DNA of 64,000 nucleotides from Liolophura sinensis (Eukaryota; Mollusca; Polyplacophora; Chitonida; Chitonidae), in the NCBI RefSeq assembly GCF_032854445.1, contig NC_088300.1, forward strand, positions 60,794,984 to 60,858,983, written 5' to 3'. Position numbers and translations under genes: made by a program. The notes under the pieces were generated by a model. The model was not told the origin of the DNA. It was given only the letters and a program-made list of their open reading frames with translations, and made no database searches. Below, in pieces: positions 62,041-64,000 of this stretch (position 1 is the first letter of the stretch; each line of letters starts with the position of its first letter).

Positions 62041-64000
62041 TAAGGGTATAAAGTAAAGTAAATTAGACTCATAAAACCATTTTCATGAATTTAGAAAAAA
62101 AATATATAATCATTTTTAAACATTTGGTGTGATTGTGATTCTTTAACTCTTACGATGGGAGCATATAGCAGAGAGTTTACTCAGCAGGAAGGTGTATGTG
62201 CTGCTCTCAAACACTGAAACATTCCAGCTTGCGAAATTTTAAAAACTCGATCTGGTACACGTAACTTGTTGGGTAGGACTCCATCACATTCTGGCAGCCA
62301 ACAAAAAAAGTAGTTGTCATCGGACAATCCAGAGTAGCAATTTTACGAGCCCAGTTTGGACAGGCAAGTTCTAGGTTCCTCCACTCTGTTTGTCTCGTAG
62401 GAGCTTGGTGACAGTAAGGGATCGACAGCGTGCAACCTTATATTCATTAAAGACCACTTGCTTGCCACCATTATGGCGTATACCCAAATTATTCACTGTG
62501 AAATCAATACATACTTTGACTTTTTTTTTCTCTGCACTTTGGTGCCACATTATGATTTTGGAGAACAAGAAAGAAATGACTGAAACTATCATTGTCAAAG
62601 CTTATTTCTTCTCTTTAACGGTAAGCCAATTGAAAAATCCCAGTTTTAAGCTCCTTACAATTCAAATCTGATATGAAGGCAGTTATGCAGAATTACAACA
62701 CAGTTTACAAAACTCTTTTGTCTTGAACTACCCTGAAAATTCACATAACGTATGGTATATATATACACTTACACTGCTTCTCATGTGAACTGGGAAAACT
62801 ACCCGATACCCTAATTAAAATACTCTCTACTCATTTATTTACTTATATAATAATGATAATAATGGCTTTATTTCAAGAGGGTAAAATACAATGTGTATAC
62901 TCTGTCAACACTGGCTTGATCTACCCTGAGGCCCTCAGGCAAAAACAAATCTGAAACAATTTGTTACATTGCATATGTGTTGGAAAAGATGGTAATTTGA
63001 AAGGTGTTTATAACATCATACTGAGTTTTCCCTATTTTGCCATAATCACGTTTGACTTTATGGTTTAAAAAAAACAGCTATTTACAGAGTAATTAAGACA
63101 TCTCCCTTCAGCAGCTATCTGACATGCAACTTCTTACTTGGCCGCAGCAGAAGCAGTGAAAGCTGCATTTGCATGATATATACCTGGCTGCGTGCATGGT
63201 GAAGTGCCTGTCTGTTGCAGCAAGTCAGCGCTTAACACTTGTCAGAACCAGTGAGGGTCATAAGCTTTCTTCTAGTACTGCATTTTGTATGCTAATCAGG
63301 TTAAAATGTACCAGTTATTATTTTCATCAAAATTATTGTACTTATATTTTATGAAGGTCTTAATCAGAAAAGAACAGATCTCAAGAGTTTGCACATCTGT
63401 ATGTTTACTCTCCAAATATAAGGCTTTAATATCATCATCAATTGATGTGAATATACATGTATATGCAAATGCCACTGGATTCAGTCTCAAAGAAATCTTA
63501 ATACATTACAAGACAATTAACATTCACAATTCCTTTCATACTCAAACAAAAACATATAAAATGCTATTTTTAGCTTGAAAATTAATGCTCCAAGTAGATA
63601 CGCTCCAAAATTTTCCAGGAATCAATTTACGGTCAATCTGTCTACAGACATATAAAACTGACAATGTTGGTTGTATTTATGTACTGTAAATGGTTCTTCT
63701 CGGCTTGAAGATATTGCACTAAGTGCCTTTTTCCCACTAAATACATGCAGTTTTCAAATCACCACATAAATTTAATACCCTACAAATATGTCAAATGAAC
63801 TGCAGATGATTTCTACAGGAAACTTGGCCAAGCAATACAAAAATCCACAAAGATAAACGGTTAGCTGTGCATGGCAGAATCCACTCATCTTTACACACAT
63901 GCACATCAACATCACATTTAAACTATCAGGAATTTAGCCATTAATTCATACATCATTAATGGAAATACTAAATAGATTTCATCTTTCTGAGAAAAAAGTT
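62041..64000. other. Non-coding, nothing recognised beyond one repeat
   Basis: Except for the CTTTATTT...GAGGCCCTC repeat at 62863, only AT-rich sequence and short unsupported frames are seen. Confidence 0.5.
62863..62945 (+). repeat. CTTTATTT...GAGGCCCTC repeat, copy 2
   Basis: Second diverged member of the family seen at 27935. It has the same block order over about 80 bases. Confidence 0.5.

Noticed and set aside
61625-62043. Several open frames on both strands coding Arg/Gln- or Cys/Leu/Pro-rich repeats
   Set aside because: They are translations of the GACA/GGCA microsatellite, which has no stop in most frames.

Overview
The window looks like animal nuclear DNA, most likely from a lophotrochozoan and probably a mollusc (a bivalve would fit). 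The reasons are: AT-rich, gene-poor sequence with no bacterial gene layout; many diverged copies of a tRNA-headed SINE with an AATAAATA-type tail; many mini- and microsatellites; and one neuropeptide-receptor-type GPCR in a single uninterrupted reading frame. The organism call is an inference from family knowledge and was not checked by any search.

Only one protein-coding gene can be supported. It is an intronless-CDS class A GPCR at 50196-51308 (+, 370 aa) of the myosuppressin/FMRFamide-like (DMSR-type) receptor group. A strong-context ATG follows an in-frame stop. Two credible 3' splice sites lie upstream (exon starts at 49950 or 50162), so the 5' UTR is probably spliced. About 35 kb upstream on the same strand, a compact promoter-like block (NF-Y box, TATA-like element, initiator) precedes a short non-coding exon that ends in a good donor (14798-14939). 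It is a candidate first exon for the receptor transcript. Poly(A) signals lie at 51510, 51747 and, most convincingly, 55075.

Region by region: 1-14 kb is non-coding, with SINE pieces, an AT microsatellite, a 31-bp minisatellite (2796-3307), a diverged dispersed element (4190-4985) and a degenerate internal repeat (7270-7790). 14.7-14.94 kb holds the promoter/exon candidate. 15-50 kb would be intron if that model is right. It contains a 25-bp minisatellite (22600-23356), a field of GAGGTAC motifs (23365-24370), a G-rich repeat with a G-quadruplex motif (35300-35830), a full-length SINE with target-site duplication (37467-37730), a 212-bp tandem duplication (39721-40145) and several compositionally distinct blocks that could be regulatory. 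50-55 kb is the receptor and its probable long 3' UTR. 55-64 kb holds a SINE cluster (57166-57860), a fold-back MITE flanked by TA (60900-61188) and a large GACA/GGCA tract (61771-62002).

No rRNA, true tRNA gene, CRISPR array, viral gene or intact transposase was seen. The short open frames elsewhere have no recognisable family and are treated as chance.
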